Below, piece after piece: positions 9,114 to 20,151 of a stretch of 64,000 bases of DNA. Numbering within the stretch: position 1 is the stretch's first letter; every line of letters begins with the position of its first letter. The DNA is taken from positions 1 through 64,000 of the forward strand of contig NZ_JABBAL010000002.1 of the NCBI RefSeq assembly GCF_018607995.1, in the 5' to 3' direction. Source of the stretch: Planktotalea sp. Its GTDB lineage: Bacteria; Pseudomonadota; Alphaproteobacteria; Rhodobacterales; Rhodobacteraceae. The notes beneath the pieces are model-generated. The model had not been told where the DNA came from, made no database searches, and saw nothing but the letters and a program-made list of their open reading frames with translations. Made by a program: the position numbers and the translations under genes.

Positions 9114-10545
9114 GCGTCGCCGCCGCTGCCGCCGCTGCACCTTCAACACCGAAGAGGTTAATTAGGCCCAAGACCATGATCGCTGCGGAAGCCATTAAAA
9201 AACCCCACAGAACGGGTGAGTTGCTCTTGTCTAGCGTTTCATCAGGCTCTTCGCCAAAGTACATATAATAGACGATGCGCAGGTAATAATAGGCACCAAT
9301 GACCGACGCGATCACGCCAGCTACGGCCAGCCACGCAAGACCCGCTTCATAGGCAGCACGCAGTACGTAGAGCTTGCCAAAGAAGCCAACCATTGGCGGT
9401 ACACCAGCCATGGAAAACAGCAAAATTAACATCGCCAAGGCTTTGCCTGGCTCGCGTTTCGCGTATTGGTTAAGCGCGCCAATATCAGTCACCGCTTGGC
9501 CGTCCTTCTCCATCGACAGGATGAACGCAAAGGTTCCAATATTCATCGTCACATAGATCGCCATGTAAACAAGCATCGCTTCAACACCCAAAACCGTACC
9601 CGCCGCGAGGCCCATTAGCGCGTAGCCCATATGCGCGATGGACGAGAAGGCCATCAGACGTTTGATATTGGTTTGGCCAATGGCTGCGAAGGCGCCAAGG
9701 AACATGGACACAAGCGAAAGCAAAGCGATCACTTGGCTCCAATCGCTGACGGCGCCACCAAATGCATCATGCAAAACACGTGCAAAAAGACCCATAGCTG
9801 CAATTTTCGGCGCTGTCGCAAAGAACGCAGTGACAGGCGTTGGTGCACCTTCATAGACGTCAGGCGTCCACATGTGGAACGGCACTGCGGAAACTTTGAA
9901 AGCGAGACCTGAAATGATGAACACCAGACCAAATAGCAAGCCGATTGAGATATGGCCCTTTGTTGCGGTCTGGATGATGTCAGAGAACAGTGTCGTACCG
10001 GCATAGCCGTATGTCAGCGATGCACCATAGAGCAGCAAACCAGAGCTGAGCGCGCCAAGGACAAAATACTTAAGGCCGGCTTCGGTCGAGCGCGCACTGT
10101 CGCGACGCAAGGACGCCACCACATAAAGCGCAAGCGATTGCAACTCGAGGCCCATGTAAAGCGTCAGCAGATCACCGGCCGAGACCATGACCATCATGCC
10201 AACTACGCTAAGCGCGACAAGCACCGGGTATTCAAAGCGCAGCAAGCTTTTGCGTTGCATATATTCCTGGCTCATCACCAAAACGGCAGCAGAGGAAAGC
10301 AAAATAGCAACCTTTGCAAAGCGCGAAAACGCATCGTCGACGAACATTCCGCCAAAGGCTGCATTCGTACCTTCGCCGCTCACGCCGATCCAAAGCGCCA
10401 GCGCAAGAAACACAGCCGCCGTCGCCCAAACCAGCACAGGACCCATTTTGTCCTTGGATGTGTAGACCGCGCCTAACAAAGCTCCTATCGCGAAGAGCGA
10501 CAGAACAATTTCCGGCAGTATGATGTTCAGGTCAGCCTGTATCAT
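9103..10545 (-). CDS. nuoN: NADH-quinone oxidoreductase subunit N
   Basis: A 480-residue antiporter-like membrane subunit of complex I with about 14 transmembrane helices. It takes part in proton translocation in the membrane arm. It carries the family signature around [20 protein letters not shown] (residues 220-240, with the conserved Lys of the channel) and the [16 protein letters not shown] segment near 295. The C-terminus ends in a run of alanines before TLVN. It follows nuoM by 15 bases and is the last nuo gene; birA overlaps its end. Confident. Confidence 0.96.
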   Translation of the reverse strand: MIQADLNIILPEIVLSLFAIGALLGAVYTSKDKMGPVLVWATAAVFLALALWIGVSGEGTNAAFGGMFVDDAFSRFAKVAILLSSAAVLVMSQEYMQRKSLLRFEYPVLVALSVVGMMVMVSAGDLLTLYMGLELQSLALYVVASLRRDSARSTEAGLKYFVLGALSSGLLLYGASLTYGYAGTTLFSDIIQTATKGHISIGLLFGLVFIISGLAFKVSAVPFHMWTPDVYEGAPTPVTAFFATAPKIAAMGLFARVLHDAFGGAVSDWSQVIALLSLVSMFLGAFAAIGQTNIKRLMAFSSIAHMGYALMGLAAGTVLGVEAMLVYMAIYVTMNIGTFAFILSMEKDGQAVTDIGALNQYAKREPGKALAMLILLFSMAGVPPMVGFFGKLYVLRAAYEAGLAWLAVAGVIASVIGAYYYLRIVYYMYFGEEPDETLDKSNSPVLWGFLMASAAIMVLGLINLFGVEGAAAAAAATLVN

Positions 10546-10560
10546 GGTGCAGCGCTTTCT

Positions 10561-12105
10561 TTAGTTCGTGGCGGCAGTCTGGAGCGCGTCTTGTGCGCTT
10601 GCCAGTGCCGTTTCATAGTTGGACACCAGCGCTTCAACCGAAGGGCCGATGATATCGAGGACGAGCGCAGGATAGACACCAAGAAGCAGTGTCATCACTA
10701 CAAGCGGCGCGAAAATCGCACGCTCGCGCGTTGACATGTCGGTGATCGTGCGCAGGCTTTCTTTGATCAGATCGCCCATCACAACACGGCGATAGAGCCA
10801 AAGCGCGTAAGCCGCAGACAGGATTACACCCGCCGTTGCAACTGCCGCAACCCATGTGTTGACTTGGAATACGCCGATCAATGTCAGGAATTCACCGACA
10901 AAGCCCGATGTACCCGGCAGACCTACGTTCGCCATCGTGAAGAACATGAAGATCAGCGCGTAAGCTGGCATGCGTGTCACAAGACCACCATAAGCATCAA
11001 TTTCGCGCGTGTGCATCCGGTCGTAGATCACACCGACACAGAGGAATAGCGCACCAGAAATGAAACCGTGGCTGATCATCTGGAAGATCGCGCCGTCAAT
11101 TCCCTGCTGGTTCGCTGCAAAAATACCCATTGTGACGTAGCCCATATGCGCGACGGATGAATAAGCGATCAGCTTTTTCATATCTTCCTGCACCAGCGCC
11201 ACCAGCGAGGTGTACACAATCGCGATCGCAGACATCCACAAGATCAGCGGTGTCATCAACTCTGCGCCCACAGGGAACATTGGCAAACTAAACCGCAAGA
11301 ACCCGTAGCCCCCCATCTTCAACAGGATCGCCGCCAGCACGACCGAGCCTGCCGTCGGAGCCTGGACGTGCGCATCTGGCAACCATGTGTGCACAGGCCA
11401 CATGGGCATTTTCACCGCGAAACTCGCAAAGAAAGCGAGGAACATCAGCGTCTGCAAGCCGCCAACCACTTGAATGCCGAGCAATGAGAAGTTCTCAGAA
11501 CCGAAAGAATGCGTCATCAGTGTTGGAATGTCAGTTGTGCCTGCATCCACAAACATCGCCACCATCGCCACCAACATCAGAACCGACCCGAGGAAGGTGT
11601 AGAGAAAGAACTTGTAACTCGCATAAATGCGGTTCGCGCCGCCCCAAATGCCGATGATCAAGAACATAGGGATCAGGCCCGCCTCGAAGAAAACATAGAA
11701 CAATACAAGATCAAGCGCCATGAACACGCCCAACATCAGTGTTTCTAAGAGCAAGAACGCGATCATATATTCTTTGACGCGCGTATTCACGTCCCAGCTC
11801 GCCGCGATCACCAGTGGCATCATGAAGGTCGTTAGCATCACGAAGAGCACGGAAATTCCATCCACGCCCATCTTATACTGCATGCCCATGACCCAGCTGG
11901 CTTCTTCAACCATTTGGAAACCCGTGTTGGAGCTATCGAACTGGAACAAAATGAACAGCGACACGACAAAAGTAGCACTTGTTGCAATCATAGCCAGCCA
12001 CTTGGCATTACGCGCGGCAGCTTCATCGTCACCGCGTAGGAAAAGCGCCAAAATCAGAGCCGCAAGCGCGGGAATGAAAGTGACAATGGAAAGGAGGTTA
12101 TCCAT
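10561..12105 (-). CDS. nuoM: NADH-quinone oxidoreductase subunit M
   Basis: A 514-residue proton-pumping membrane subunit of complex I with about 14 helices. Visible family features are [16 protein letters not shown] (conserved Glu near residue 140), [20 protein letters not shown] near 235-255, and [15 protein letters not shown] near 315. The start is ATG 12105, which overlaps the nuoL stop as TAATG and has GGAGGA 9 bases upstream; an ATG 10 codons earlier would lie inside nuoL. Confident. Confidence 0.96.
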   Translation of the reverse strand: MDNLLSIVTFIPALAALILALFLRGDDEAAARNAKWLAMIATSATFVVSLFILFQFDSSNTGFQMVEEASWVMGMQYKMGVDGISVLFVMLTTFMMPLVIAASWDVNTRVKEYMIAFLLLETLMLGVFMALDLVLFYVFFEAGLIPMFLIIGIWGGANRIYASYKFFLYTFLGSVLMLVAMVAMFVDAGTTDIPTLMTHSFGSENFSLLGIQVVGGLQTLMFLAFFASFAVKMPMWPVHTWLPDAHVQAPTAGSVVLAAILLKMGGYGFLRFSLPMFPVGAELMTPLILWMSAIAIVYTSLVALVQEDMKKLIAYSSVAHMGYVTMGIFAANQQGIDGAIFQMISHGFISGALFLCVGVIYDRMHTREIDAYGGLVTRMPAYALIFMFFTMANVGLPGTSGFVGEFLTLIGVFQVNTWVAAVATAGVILSAAYALWLYRRVVMGDLIKESLRTITDMSTRERAIFAPLVVMTLLLGVYPALVLDIIGPSVEALVSNYETALASAQDALQTAATN

Positions 12106-14216
12106 TAGTGCGCTCCTCCGGAGAACGTCATCCACGTGACCAGAACCACAATTCCGATCACCATGGCGAAGGCATAGGTAAAGATATAGCCGGACTGCGC
12201 ACGACCTGCGAGGCGCGTGAAGAAGGGAACAATACCCATCGCCACACCGTTCAAAGTACCGTCAATCACATCTCCATCACCGCGCTTCCAGAAGAAGCGA
12301 CCGATCATCGAGGCTGGCTTGACGAAGACAGCGTCATACAGCTCATCAAAGTACCATTTGTTGAGCAAGAAGTTGTAAAGCGGACGGTTAGTTTCCATCG
12401 CACGCTTCGGCATTTTCGGGTCCCAAATGTAGAACCACATCGCCAACAAGAAACCTATCACCATCGCGATAAACGGGCTGAGCTTTACCCAAGTCGGGAC
12501 ATAGTGCGCGTCGTACAGAACATGGTTGTCCTTATGCGTGTAAATCGCGCCTTCGCCCGGCTTGCCAGTGAAGGCGTAGGACGTCTTTTTCTTTTTGCCG
12601 TCATCTTTGGCTGCGTGATCATCTTTAGCTTCACCGTGATCATCAGAGTGATCATCCTTTTCGCCATGCTCTGACGCTTCCGCGTAAGGCACACCAAAGA
12701 AGCCCGCGACCTCATTCGTTTTACCAAAGAAGCTGCCGTACCAGATGGCACCCGCAAAGATCGCCCCAAAGCTGAGAACACCAAGTGGCACCAACATCAC
12801 CATCGGGCTTTCATGTGCATGCTCATGCGTATGCTTGTCACCGCGCGCCTTGCCGTAGAAGGTCAGGAACATCAAACGCCAGCTATAAAAGCTTGTGAAC
12901 AGCGCCGCGATCACTAGCATCCAGAAGGCATATCCGCCATCTGTTCCCGCATAGGCGCTTTCAATCACGGCATCTTTAGACGCGAAACCCGCAAAGCCGA
13001 TCCAGCCAGACAGCGGAATACCAACGCCCGTAATCGCCAATGTACCGATCATCATCGCCCAGAACGTGTATGGGATTTTCTTACGAAGAGCACCGTAGTT
13101 ACGCATATCCTGCTCATGATGCATCGCGTGAATGACCGAACCTGCACCAAGGAACAACATCGCTTTGAAGAACGCATGCGTGAAGAGGTGGAACATCGCG
13201 ACGGAGTAAACACCAACGCCCGCGGCCACAAACATATAGCCCAGCTGAGACATCGTTGAATAAGCAATCACGCGCTTGATATCGTTTTGCACCAGACCGA
13301 TGGTTGCGGCGACAAAAGCAGTCGTTGCACCTAGGAATGTAATGAAGGCGGTCGCCTCCGGCGCGTATTCCATCAAAGGCGACATGCGGCATACAAGGAA
13401 TACACCCGCAGTCACCATTGTCGCGGCGTGGATCAATGCGGATACAGGTGTCGGACCTTCCATCGCGTCCGGCAACCATGTGTGCAAGAACAACTGCGCC
13501 GATTTACCCATCGCACCAATGAACAAGAGGACCGCGATCAAGTTAGCCGCATTCCACTCTGCCCAAAGGAAGGTGACCTGCGTTTCCGCCAAAGCCGGAA
13601 CTGCGGCAAAGATATCGTCAAACTTGACACTATCCGTAAGGTAATAGAGCGCGAAGATACCCAGTGCGAAACCGAAGTCACCGACACGGTTCACAACGAA
13701 CGCTTTGATCGCCGCCGCGTTTGCTGTGGGTTTACGATAGTAAAACCCGATCAATAGGTAGGACGCGACGCCAACCCCTTCCCAACCAAAGAACATCTGC
13801 ACAAGGTTGTCAGAGGTCACCAGCATCAACATCGCAAAGGTAAAGAACGACAGGTATGCGAAAAAGCGCGGCTTGTAGCTTTCGCCCTCTTTCCACTGGG
13901 GATCGTCAGCCATGTAGCCAAAGGAATAAAGGTGCACCAGCGCCGAAACCGTCGTAATCACGATCAACATAATCGCGGTGAGGCGGTCCAAACGGATCGC
14001 CCAATCTGTACTCAGGCTACCACTTTCGATCCAACGCAAAATCTGCACTTTTTCCGTGACGCCGTCATGCCCCAAAAAGACAATCCAGCTAAAGAAACAA
14101 GCAACAAAGAGCAGGCCCGTGGTCACCCACATTGCGCCCTTTTCACCGATCAAGCGCCAGCCAAAGCCACCAATAAGTGCACCGATAAGAGGCGCGAAAA
14201 GAATGAGCGTTTCCAT
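12105..14216 (-). CDS. nuoL: NADH-quinone oxidoreductase subunit L
   Basis: A 703-residue subunit, the outermost antiporter-like pump of complex I, with about 16 helices including the long lateral helix at the C-terminus. Motifs include [19 protein letters not shown] (near 145), [19 protein letters not shown] (near 240) and [16 protein letters not shown]. Between helices, at about residues 515-555, there is a soluble loop dense in His, Asp and Lys (for example [20 protein letters not shown]), and a smaller His-rich stretch [11 protein letters not shown] lies before it. Both face the solvent and could bind metal; the first is longer than I would expect. Neighbours are nuoK (4-base gap) and nuoM (1-base overlap). 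Confidence 0.96.
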   Translation of the reverse strand: METLILFAPLIGALIGGFGWRLIGEKGAMWVTTGLLFVACFFSWIVFLGHDGVTEKVQILRWIESGSLSTDWAIRLDRLTAIMLIVITTVSALVHLYSFGYMADDPQWKEGESYKPRFFAYLSFFTFAMLMLVTSDNLVQMFFGWEGVGVASYLLIGFYYRKPTANAAAIKAFVVNRVGDFGFALGIFALYYLTDSVKFDDIFAAVPALAETQVTFLWAEWNAANLIAVLLFIGAMGKSAQLFLHTWLPDAMEGPTPVSALIHAATMVTAGVFLVCRMSPLMEYAPEATAFITFLGATTAFVAATIGLVQNDIKRVIAYSTMSQLGYMFVAAGVGVYSVAMFHLFTHAFFKAMLFLGAGSVIHAMHHEQDMRNYGALRKKIPYTFWAMMIGTLAITGVGIPLSGWIGFAGFASKDAVIESAYAGTDGGYAFWMLVIAALFTSFYSWRLMFLTFYGKARGDKHTHEHAHESPMVMLVPLGVLSFGAIFAGAIWYGSFFGKTNEVAGFFGVPYAEASEHGEKDDHSDDHGEAKDDHAAKDDGKKKKTSYAFTGKPGEGAIYTHKDNHVLYDAHYVPTWVKLSPFIAMVIGFLLAMWFYIWDPKMPKRAMETNRPLYNFLLNKWYFDELYDAVFVKPASMIGRFFWKRGDGDVIDGTLNGVAMGIVPFFTRLAGRAQSGYIFTYAFAMVIGIVVLVTWMTFSGGAH

Positions 14217-14220
14217 CTGA

Positions 14221-14526
14221 TCAGCCTTTCATCACGTTGACATCTTCGACCGCAATCGTTCCGCGGGTACGGAAGAAACAGACAAGGATCGCAAGGCCAA
14301 TCGCGGCCTCCGCGGCAGCGACAGTCAGAACAAAGAGCGTGAACACCTGTCCAACCAAATCACCAAGGAAACTGGAGAAAGCAACAAGGTTTATGTTCAC
14401 CGCCAGCAGCATCAGCTCAATCGACATGAGCAGAATGATCACATTCTTGCGGTTCACAAAGAGCCCGAAAATGCCGATGACAAACAGCGTTGCTGCGACC
14501 GTCAGGTAATGCTCAAGACCGATCAT
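14221..14526 (-). CDS. nuoK: NADH-quinone oxidoreductase subunit K
   Basis: A 101-residue, three-helix membrane subunit of complex I. It begins [15 protein letters not shown], has the conserved glutamate of helix 2 in [17 protein letters not shown], and the second conserved glutamate in [14 protein letters not shown]. These two residues are part of the proton path. Length is exactly that of the family. Its first codons overlap the end of a 38-residue ORF that fills the gap to nuoJ. Confidence 0.97.
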   Translation of the reverse strand: MIGLEHYLTVAATLFVIGIFGLFVNRKNVIILLMSIELMLLAVNINLVAFSSFLGDLVGQVFTLFVLTVAAAEAAIGLAILVCFFRTRGTIAVEDVNVMKG

Positions 14527-14629
14527 TGTCGATGTCCTTGTTATTGTTCGTATTCTTAGAATTCAGGTAGAGCACAACCGTCGCGCCGATTGCGGCTCCG
14601 AATAGTATGTATGCAGCAAGAACAATCAC
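14513..14629 (-). CDS. 38-residue single-helix protein between nuoJ and nuoK
   Basis: A GTG at 14629 overlaps the nuoJ stop (GTGA) and opens a frame of 38 codons that ends 14 bases inside nuoK. It reads [20 protein letters not shown] as one transmembrane helix, followed by a polar tail rich in Asn, Lys and Asp ([16 protein letters not shown]). The tight overlap on both sides, and the lack of any other content in the 99-base gap, support translation coupled to nuoJ and nuoK. It would be a tiny membrane peptide next to complex I subunits. I do not know a named family. Without this ORF the gap would be the widest between neighbouring membrane-subunit genes here. Confidence 0.55.
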   Translation of the reverse strand: MIVLAAYILFGAAIGATVVLYLNSKNTNNNKDIDNDRS

Positions 14630-15234
14630 AGCCCCTGCCCTGGTTTAACGTCTTTCAGCTCCATCGCTTTTGCTGGGTCCCGGTGCATTTGCGCCATCAC
14701 GTCTTGGCGCTTCACATCGGTACGGTGGCGCAGCGTCAAAACAATCGCGCCAATCATCGCAACCAGCAGGATCATCCCAGAGAGCTGGAAAATCAGGAAG
14801 TATTGGTCATAAAGTAAAAGGCCAAGTGCCTCAGTATTATGCGCATCCGTCGGTGTGACCGCTCCGCGTAGGCCTGCGGCTTGATCACTCGCTTCCCAAA
14901 CGCCGAAGGCCATGGTGAATTGCATCAGTAAAACAAGGCCGATCAGCAACGCTAGCGGCATGTATTTCGCCATTTCCGCTTTCAGTTCTGCAAAATCGAT
15001 GTCGAGCATCATGACAACGAACAAGAACAAAACCGCGACCGCGCCGACGTAAACGATGATCAACAGCATTGCCACGAACTCCGCGCCAAGTAGTACGAAC
15101 AGACCCGCAGAGGACAGGAACGCAAGGATCAACCACAACACAGAGTGCACCGGATTGCGGCTGATCACTGTGAACAGGCCGCCCGTGATCGTGCAGATCG
15201 CAAACAGGTAAAAGGTAAATACAGCGACGCTCAT
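14626..15234 (-). CDS. nuoJ: NADH-quinone oxidoreductase subunit J
   Basis: A 202-residue membrane subunit of complex I with five helices: [18 protein letters not shown], the helix with [20 protein letters not shown], the conserved helix 3 [20 protein letters not shown] (with its pi-bulge), then [12 protein letters not shown] and [15 protein letters not shown]. The C-terminal tail [18 protein letters not shown] is typical of alphaproteobacteria. The ATG overlaps the stop of the CMD gene (ATGA). Confident. Confidence 0.96.
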   Translation of the reverse strand: MSVAVFTFYLFAICTITGGLFTVISRNPVHSVLWLILAFLSSAGLFVLLGAEFVAMLLIIVYVGAVAVLFLFVVMMLDIDFAELKAEMAKYMPLALLIGLVLLMQFTMAFGVWEASDQAAGLRGAVTPTDAHNTEALGLLLYDQYFLIFQLSGMILLVAMIGAIVLTLRHRTDVKRQDVMAQMHRDPAKAMELKDVKPGQGL

Positions 15235-15638
15235 GTTTGCGCTTCCTTGCTAACTTGCAAAACCTCATTCGCGAATTCCATCGCGCGGGTCATGGCGGGG
15301 AGACCGGCAAACATCGACATTTGTGCAATGCTTTCAGTCACTTCATCTTTCGTTGCACCCGCCTCGACAGCATGGCGCACGGTCATTCTAATCTGCGTTT
15401 CATTCTGCGCGCCTTGCATGGTCAAACCAGCCAGCGTCAGCAGCAATCGTGTCTTTGCATCTAAGCCCTCCTTGGACGCACCTTTGCCGAAAGACATTTC
15501 CATCATGTCCTTCGTCATTGTCGGCCAAAGATTTTCCATTGCCTGCGCGGACGCACCCGAAAGCGCAGGATTGAAGGCTTTCGCCATCTCCTGAGCTTGG
15601 GCCATCATCATAGCAAAGGGGTTGTTCGCATCAGTCAT
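15231..15638 (-). CDS. Carboxymuconolactone decarboxylase-family protein inside the nuo operon
   Basis: A 135-residue, all-helical protein of the CMD/AhpD-like family. The core is at residues 55-110: [20 protein letters not shown], then the helix [20 protein letters not shown], then [18 protein letters not shown]. It contains no cysteine, so it cannot do the CxxC peroxidase chemistry of AhpD, and it lacks a clear decarboxylase site. It overlaps nuoI by 4 bases and nuoJ by 4 bases, so it is made together with complex I. The function is unknown; a role in assembly or a lost catalytic function is possible but not shown. Confidence 0.85.
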   Translation of the reverse strand: MTDANNPFAMMMAQAQEMAKAFNPALSGASAQAMENLWPTMTKDMMEMSFGKGASKEGLDAKTRLLLTLAGLTMQGAQNETQIRMTVRHAVEAGATKDEVTESIAQMSMFAGLPAMTRAMEFANEVLQVSKEAQT

Positions 15639-16129
15639 CGGTAGGGCGCATCAATCTCAAGGTTGCGCGCAATCTGCGCTTCCCAACGATCGCCGTTCTC
15701 AAGCAATTTGTCCTTGTCGTAAAACAGCTCTTCACGGGTTTCGGTGGCAAATTCAAAGTTTGGCCCTTCGACAATCGCATCTACAGGACAAGCTTCTTGG
15801 CAGAAACCACAGTAAATGCATTTGGTCATATCGATGTCATAGCGCGTGGTGCGGCGGCTGCCGTCATCGCGTGCCTCCGCATCGATCGTGATCGCTTGCG
15901 CAGGGCAAACCGCTTCGCAAAGCTTACACGCAATACAACGCTCTTCGCCATTCGGGTAACGACGTAAAGCGTGCTCACCACGGAAACGAGGGGACAAAGG
16001 CCCCTTTTCATGCGGGTAGTTCAGCGTCACTTTCGGTGAGAACATATAGCGCAGACCAAGGCCGAAACCTTTCACAAAGTCTGCAAGAAGGAAGTACTTG
16101 GCCGCGCGGCCATAATCGAAGTCAGCCAT
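15635..16129 (-). CDS. nuoI: NADH-quinone oxidoreductase subunit I
   Basis: A 164-residue ferredoxin-like subunit of the complex I peripheral arm. It holds the two 4Fe-4S clusters N6a and N6b in [16 protein letters not shown] (near residue 60) and [16 protein letters not shown] (near 100). The N-terminal [16 protein letters not shown] helix lies on the membrane. Length and motifs are normal for alphaproteobacteria and mitochondria. It lies 3 bases after nuoH. Confidence 0.97.
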   Translation of the reverse strand: MADFDYGRAAKYFLLADFVKGFGLGLRYMFSPKVTLNYPHEKGPLSPRFRGEHALRRYPNGEERCIACKLCEAVCPAQAITIDAEARDDGSRRTTRYDIDMTKCIYCGFCQEACPVDAIVEGPNFEFATETREELFYDKDKLLENGDRWEAQIARNLEIDAPYR

Positions 16130-16132
16130 TGG

Positions 16133-17173
16133 TTAACCTCCTACTGTCCAGCGCGCGTAAACGCCCCAGAACCATCCAAATTTTGCAGCAAACGCGACGA
16201 ACACGACCCAAGCGAGGCTCATAGGTAGGAAGATTTTCCAACCAATGCGCATCAATTGGTCATAGCGGTAGCGTGGTGTGATCGCCTTCACCATGGAGAA
16301 GAAGAAGAACACCAAGAGCATTTTGCTCACCATCCAGAAGATGCCATCGGGCAAACCTGGGATCGGTGACAACCATCCGCCAAAAAACATCAGCGAGATC
16401 AGCGCACACATCAGAACGACGGCAACGAGTTCACCGATCATGAACAACAAGAACGGCGTCGAGGAATATTCCACCTGATAGCCCGCGACCAATTCGGATT
16501 CTGCTTCAGGAAGGTCAAACGGTGGACGGTTCGTTTCGGCAAGCGCCGAGATGAAGAAAAGCACCAACATCGGGAAGTGCGGCAGCCAATACCAGCTGAG
16601 CAGTCCGTAGTCGCTATCCTGTGCAGCGACGATCGTACCGAAATTCATAGACCCCGACGACAGGATAATACCGATAATAATCAAGCCGATAGAGACCTCA
16701 TAAGAGATCATCTGCGCGGCAGAACGCAAACTTCCAAGGAATGGGTACTTCGAGTTAGACGCCCAACCACCCATGATCACGCCGTATACTTCGAGCGATG
16801 ACACAGCGAAGACATAAAGGATCGCCACGTTGATTTCCGACAGCACCCAGCCTTCGTTAAACGGGATCACCGCCCAAGCGATCAGGCTCATCACCAAAGT
16901 GACCATCGGCGCCATCAAGAAGACCACTTTGTCCGCGCCCGCAGGGAAGACGACTTCCTTAACGATGTATTTCAGAAAGTCCGCAAAACTTTGCAGCAGA
17001 CCGAACACGCCAACGACGTTAGGTCCGCGGCGCATCATGACAGCAGCCCAGATTTTTCGATCCGCGTACATCAAGAATGCAAGCGCGAGCAGCAAAGGGA
17101 TCACGAGCAAGAAGATTTGCCCAACGATTGTCAGGCCCATGCCCAATGTTGTGGTGGTGAAAAAGTCGTACAT
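16133..17173 (-). CDS. nuoH: NADH-quinone oxidoreductase subunit H
   Basis: A 346-residue, eight-helix membrane subunit that joins the peripheral and membrane arms and forms the quinone chamber. Signatures are [20 protein letters not shown] (residues 40-60) and [26 protein letters not shown] (near 210-235), with the conserved acidic residues facing the chamber. The ATG at 17173 ([11 protein letters not shown]) matches the family; a longer frame from 17233 adds 20 residues that are out-of-frame upstream gene. It lies 7 bases after the small exported-protein gene. Confidence 0.96.
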   Translation of the reverse strand: MYDFFTTTTLGMGLTIVGQIFLLVIPLLLALAFLMYADRKIWAAVMMRRGPNVVGVFGLLQSFADFLKYIVKEVVFPAGADKVVFLMAPMVTLVMSLIAWAVIPFNEGWVLSEINVAILYVFAVSSLEVYGVIMGGWASNSKYPFLGSLRSAAQMISYEVSIGLIIIGIILSSGSMNFGTIVAAQDSDYGLLSWYWLPHFPMLVLFFISALAETNRPPFDLPEAESELVAGYQVEYSSTPFLLFMIGELVAVVLMCALISLMFFGGWLSPIPGLPDGIFWMVSKMLLVFFFFSMVKAITPRYRYDQLMRIGWKIFLPMSLAWVVFVAFAAKFGWFWGVYARWTVGG

Positions 17174-17180
17174 TAGGTCC

Positions 17181-17585
17181 TCACACCGTCGGTATCTTGT
17201 TCTCGTCGCAGGCCGAAACCGTGACTTCTGCATCTATCGTTTTCAGCCCACACGGGAGCGCTGGCGAGATGGTATAAACAGCATCCCGGACCCATGTGCC
17301 ACCCTCTCCGGCAGTGTTTGTGCGTAAATGACACGCAAAACCATAACCGCTGATTAACGCGCACTGAGCGGCGGCACATTCTACGTAGGCGTCCACGTCA
17401 GAATTATCGCGCGCGCCCTTCATTTTTACTTGAAAGTTCACCAAATCACCATCGAGAAGGCGCGTTTGCACGCCCTCATATTCCAGCTTGAACGGCGTTG
17501 GTTTATCACTTGTTTGCTGTTCACCGCCAGATACAGCGCTAGCGAGCGCCAGTGTCATTGAGGATATGATCGCCGCTGATCTCAC
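17181..17585 (-). CDS. Exported small protein of unknown function in the nuo operon
   Basis: A 134-residue protein with an N-terminal signal-like segment ([18 protein letters not shown]) and then a soluble domain with five cysteines, three of them in [18 protein letters not shown]. It would be periplasmic and disulfide-bonded. It starts at GTG, overlapping the nuoG stop as GTGA, and ends 7 bases before nuoH, so it is co-translated with complex I genes. I do not recognise a family. Its place suggests a periplasmic partner of, or passenger with, complex I in this lineage. Confidence 0.7.
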   Translation of the reverse strand: MRSAAIISSMTLALASAVSGGEQQTSDKPTPFKLEYEGVQTRLLDGDLVNFQVKMKGARDNSDVDAYVECAAAQCALISGYGFACHLRTNTAGEGGTWVRDAVYTISPALPCGLKTIDAEVTVSACDENKIPTV

Positions 17586-19603
17586 TCTGCAGCAATCTTA
17601 TCTGAAGCGCGGCGCGCTTTTGCATTCGCCGACAGCTCTGCCATCAACTCGGACGCGCGGGCAATTGGGTTGCTCAGGTAGAAATCGCTGATCGCATTGC
17701 GGAATTCTGCTTTGCCCATCTTTTTGGCTGGCAGCGCGTCCCATTCGTTCTCAGGCACTTCGTCGATGTCTGCAAGATGGGGAACCTCTGCAATCAAAGC
17801 GGTGCGCAATCCTGCAAGACTGTCATATGGCAGTGTCGCATCAAGTTCTGCAGACAACGCACGCAAAATTGCCCAGTTCTCTTTTGCTTCACCCGGTGCA
17901 AACCCAGCGCGCATCGCAAGTTGCGGACGCCCTTCTGTGTTTACGAACAAGCCCTGCTCTTCCGTATAGGCTGAGCCCGGCAGAATGATATCGGCACGGT
18001 GCGCCCCTCGATCACCGTGGCTGCCTTGGTAAATCACGAACGCCCCTGTATCAATGTCGACTTCGTCAGAACCAAGGTTATAAATCACCTCCACATCCGA
18101 AGTTGCCGCTTCAACGCCACCATTCGTGGTGCACCCAACATCCATCGCACCAACGCGACCTGCGGCTGTGTGAAGTACCATAAATTTCGATTGCGCCGCC
18201 GCGGCGGCCGTCATTGCCGTGCCAAGCACAGCTTCGCCATCAGCTTCTTGCAATGCGCCCTGACCGATGATCATCACGCCAGCTTTGCCGCGTTTTTTGG
18301 AATGATCCATATCTGCAATCTTCTGCAGCGCCGCGCGATCAGTGCCGAGGTGAATGTAGTCATATGTCAGTTCAACCGGCTCACCGATCAACGCAACGGT
18401 CGCGCCTTTTGTCCAAGCTTTGCGGATGCGCGCGTTCAGAACAGGCGCTTCAATCACAGGATTAGACCCGATGATGAAGATCATCTCAGCGTCATCAAAA
18501 TCTTCGATCTTGGCGTTTCCAACATAGCCAGAGCGATTGCCAGCAGGCAGCTTCGCTTTGTCCGTGCGACATTCAACATTGCCGCCCATGCCTTCAATCA
18601 TTTGCTTCAACGCAAACGCTGCCTCTACAGGAACCAAATCGCCAACGAGACCCGCAACTTTCTTGCCCTTCATTGCGGCGGCAGCTGCGCAAAGTGCCTC
18701 GCCCCAATTGGAAGGACGCAATTTGCCATTCTTGCGGATATAAGGGCGGTCCAGACGTTGACGGCGCAGGCCATCCCAAACAAAGCGCGTTTTGTCGGAA
18801 ATCCACTCTTCGTTCACACCGTCATGGTTGCGCGGCAACATGCGCATCACTTCACGGCCCTTTGTGTCAACACGGATAGAGCTGCCAAGCGCATCCATCA
18901 CATCAATGGACTCAGTCTTCGTCAGTTCCCAAGGGCGCGCAGTAAAGGCGTAAGGCTTCGAGACCAACGCCCCAACAGGGCACAAATCGATGATGTTGCC
19001 CTGCATGTTACTATCCAAAGTTTCGCCCAAGTAAGACGTGATCTCTGCATCCTCACCGCGACCTGTTTGGCCCATCTGCGTGATACCCGCGATCTCAGAT
19101 GTGAAGCGCACACAACGGGTGCAAGAAATGCAACGCGTCATATGGGTTTCGACCAACGGGCCTAGATCCAGATCGTCCGTTGCACGCTTTGGCTCGCGGA
19201 AACGCGAAAAATCGACGCCATAGGCCATGGCTTGATCTTGCAAATCGCACTCGCCACCCTGATCGCAGATCGGGCAATCAAGCGGGTGGTTAATCAGCAA
19301 AAATTCCATCACGCCCTCGCGCGCTCTCTTGACCATGGGCGAGTTAGTCTTGACCACAGGTGGCTGACCTTCTGGACCGGGGCGCAAATCACGCACCTGC
19401 ATAGCGCAAGACGCGGCAGGCTTGGGTGGACCACCCACGACCTCAACAAGGCACATGCGGCAGTTGCCAGCAATCGTCAGACGCTCGTGATAGCAGAAAC
19501 GAGGGATCTCGACCCCCGCCTCTTCACAGGCCTGAATAAGGGTCATCGCCCCGTCTACTTCGACTTCATTACCGTCGATGATGATCTTGCGTAGGTCGGA
19601 CAT
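17582..19603 (-). CDS. nuoG: NADH-quinone oxidoreductase subunit G
   Basis: A 673-residue iron-sulfur subunit of the electron-input arm. The N-terminal ferredoxin domain has [15 protein letters not shown] and a later Cys for the 2Fe-2S cluster N1b. [18 protein letters not shown] supplies the His-ligated cluster N5, and [10 protein letters not shown] with a later CPVGAL supplies N4. The rest is a molybdopterin-oxidoreductase-like domain without molybdenum, ending in an alanine-rich tail. Length fits alphaproteobacterial/mitochondrial NDUFS1. It overlaps the exported-protein gene by 4 bases. Confidence 0.97.
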   Translation of the reverse strand: MSDLRKIIIDGNEVEVDGAMTLIQACEEAGVEIPRFCYHERLTIAGNCRMCLVEVVGGPPKPAASCAMQVRDLRPGPEGQPPVVKTNSPMVKRAREGVMEFLLINHPLDCPICDQGGECDLQDQAMAYGVDFSRFREPKRATDDLDLGPLVETHMTRCISCTRCVRFTSEIAGITQMGQTGRGEDAEITSYLGETLDSNMQGNIIDLCPVGALVSKPYAFTARPWELTKTESIDVMDALGSSIRVDTKGREVMRMLPRNHDGVNEEWISDKTRFVWDGLRRQRLDRPYIRKNGKLRPSNWGEALCAAAAAMKGKKVAGLVGDLVPVEAAFALKQMIEGMGGNVECRTDKAKLPAGNRSGYVGNAKIEDFDDAEMIFIIGSNPVIEAPVLNARIRKAWTKGATVALIGEPVELTYDYIHLGTDRAALQKIADMDHSKKRGKAGVMIIGQGALQEADGEAVLGTAMTAAAAAQSKFMVLHTAAGRVGAMDVGCTTNGGVEAATSDVEVIYNLGSDEVDIDTGAFVIYQGSHGDRGAHRADIILPGSAYTEEQGLFVNTEGRPQLAMRAGFAPGEAKENWAILRALSAELDATLPYDSLAGLRTALIAEVPHLADIDEVPENEWDALPAKKMGKAEFRNAISDFYLSNPIARASELMAELSANAKARRASDKIAAE

Positions 19604-19606
19604 GTT

Positions 19607-20017
19607 CTACCTTGCTCTTAGAAGAACGCCAATTTGGCTGCGTTTCTTGATTTCCGCGCGGCCCAAACGGCACATAGATGCGGCATCGGATGTGGAAGCA
19701 CCATTCTGCGCGAGATAAACCTGACCGCGTTTGCGCATCTTGGTCTTCTCGGTTTTGCTTTTGGTGTATCTATTGATTTCATCGTTCGAATAGCCCTTGG
19801 AACGCGCGTCACGCTTGAGAGAATTCAAAAAGCCGAGTGCCCTAAAGGTGCGCGCGGAAATACTATCACAGCGATTACGAATTTCGTCGGCAATGCCCAC
19901 AGCTAACAGGCCGTTGTTGATTTGTGTTTCGTTTTGCAACCCTTTGGCGGAAAGAGGTGCTGCAAACGCAAGGCTCATGGCGAAAAGGGAAGCGGTGAAT
20001 GTACATGTCAAATGCAT
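19607..20017 (-). CDS. DUF5333-like exported protein of the nuo operon
   Basis: A 136-residue protein with a signal peptide (MHLTCTFTASLFAMSLAFAAPLSAKG). The mature part is helical and charged: NETQINNGLLAVGIADEIRN, then ALGFLNSLKRDARSKGYSND and EKTKMRKRGQVYL. It ends with CRLGRAEIKKRSQIGVLLRAR. I match this to DUF5333 from memory of Rhodobacteraceae nuo operons; it has not been checked. The ATG at 20017 has AGGAG 7 bases upstream; an ATG seven codons earlier is less likely. Two cysteines (after the signal) may pair. It lies 3 bases before nuoG. Function unknown. Confidence 0.75.
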   Translation of the reverse strand: MHLTCTFTASLFAMSLAFAAPLSAKGLQNETQINNGLLAVGIADEIRNRCDSISARTFRALGFLNSLKRDARSKGYSNDEINRYTKSKTEKTKMRKRGQVYLAQNGASTSDAASMCRLGRAEIKKRSQIGVLLRAR

Positions 20018-20151
20018 GTTGTTTCTCCTGTCATGCAAACTGCTCTCAAAGCTCGGCGCGCTTCAAAGCTGCGTGCCAAGAGCTGATACCCAAGTGGGGT
20101 TTGAACGGCTTGATATGCAATAGCACCCCTTATTTCGTTGAATTTCATCAT
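20008..20151 (-). CDS. 47-residue ORF bridging the lipoprotein and DUF5333 genes
   Basis: An ATG at 20151 overlaps the stop of the lipoprotein gene (ATGA), and the frame ends 10 bases inside the DUF5333 gene. The product starts [20 protein letters not shown] and continues with a basic helix, YQLLARSFEARRALRAV. AAGGACG lies about 10 bases before the start. It fills what would otherwise be a 130-base gap in an operon whose other genes nearly touch. It is likely a real small cytoplasmic protein, of unknown function; the helix with alternating Arg and hydrophobic residues could bind RNA or membrane, but that is a guess. Confidence 0.55.
   Translation of the reverse strand: MMKFNEIRGAIAYQAVQTPLGYQLLARSFEARRALRAVCMTGETTCI

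Noticed and set aside
17999-19165. 388-residue plus-strand ORF antisense to nuoG
   Set aside because: It lies wholly within nuoG, whose motifs are intact. Its product is full of His, Arg, Cys and Asn, as expected for a shadow frame of GC-rich coding DNA.
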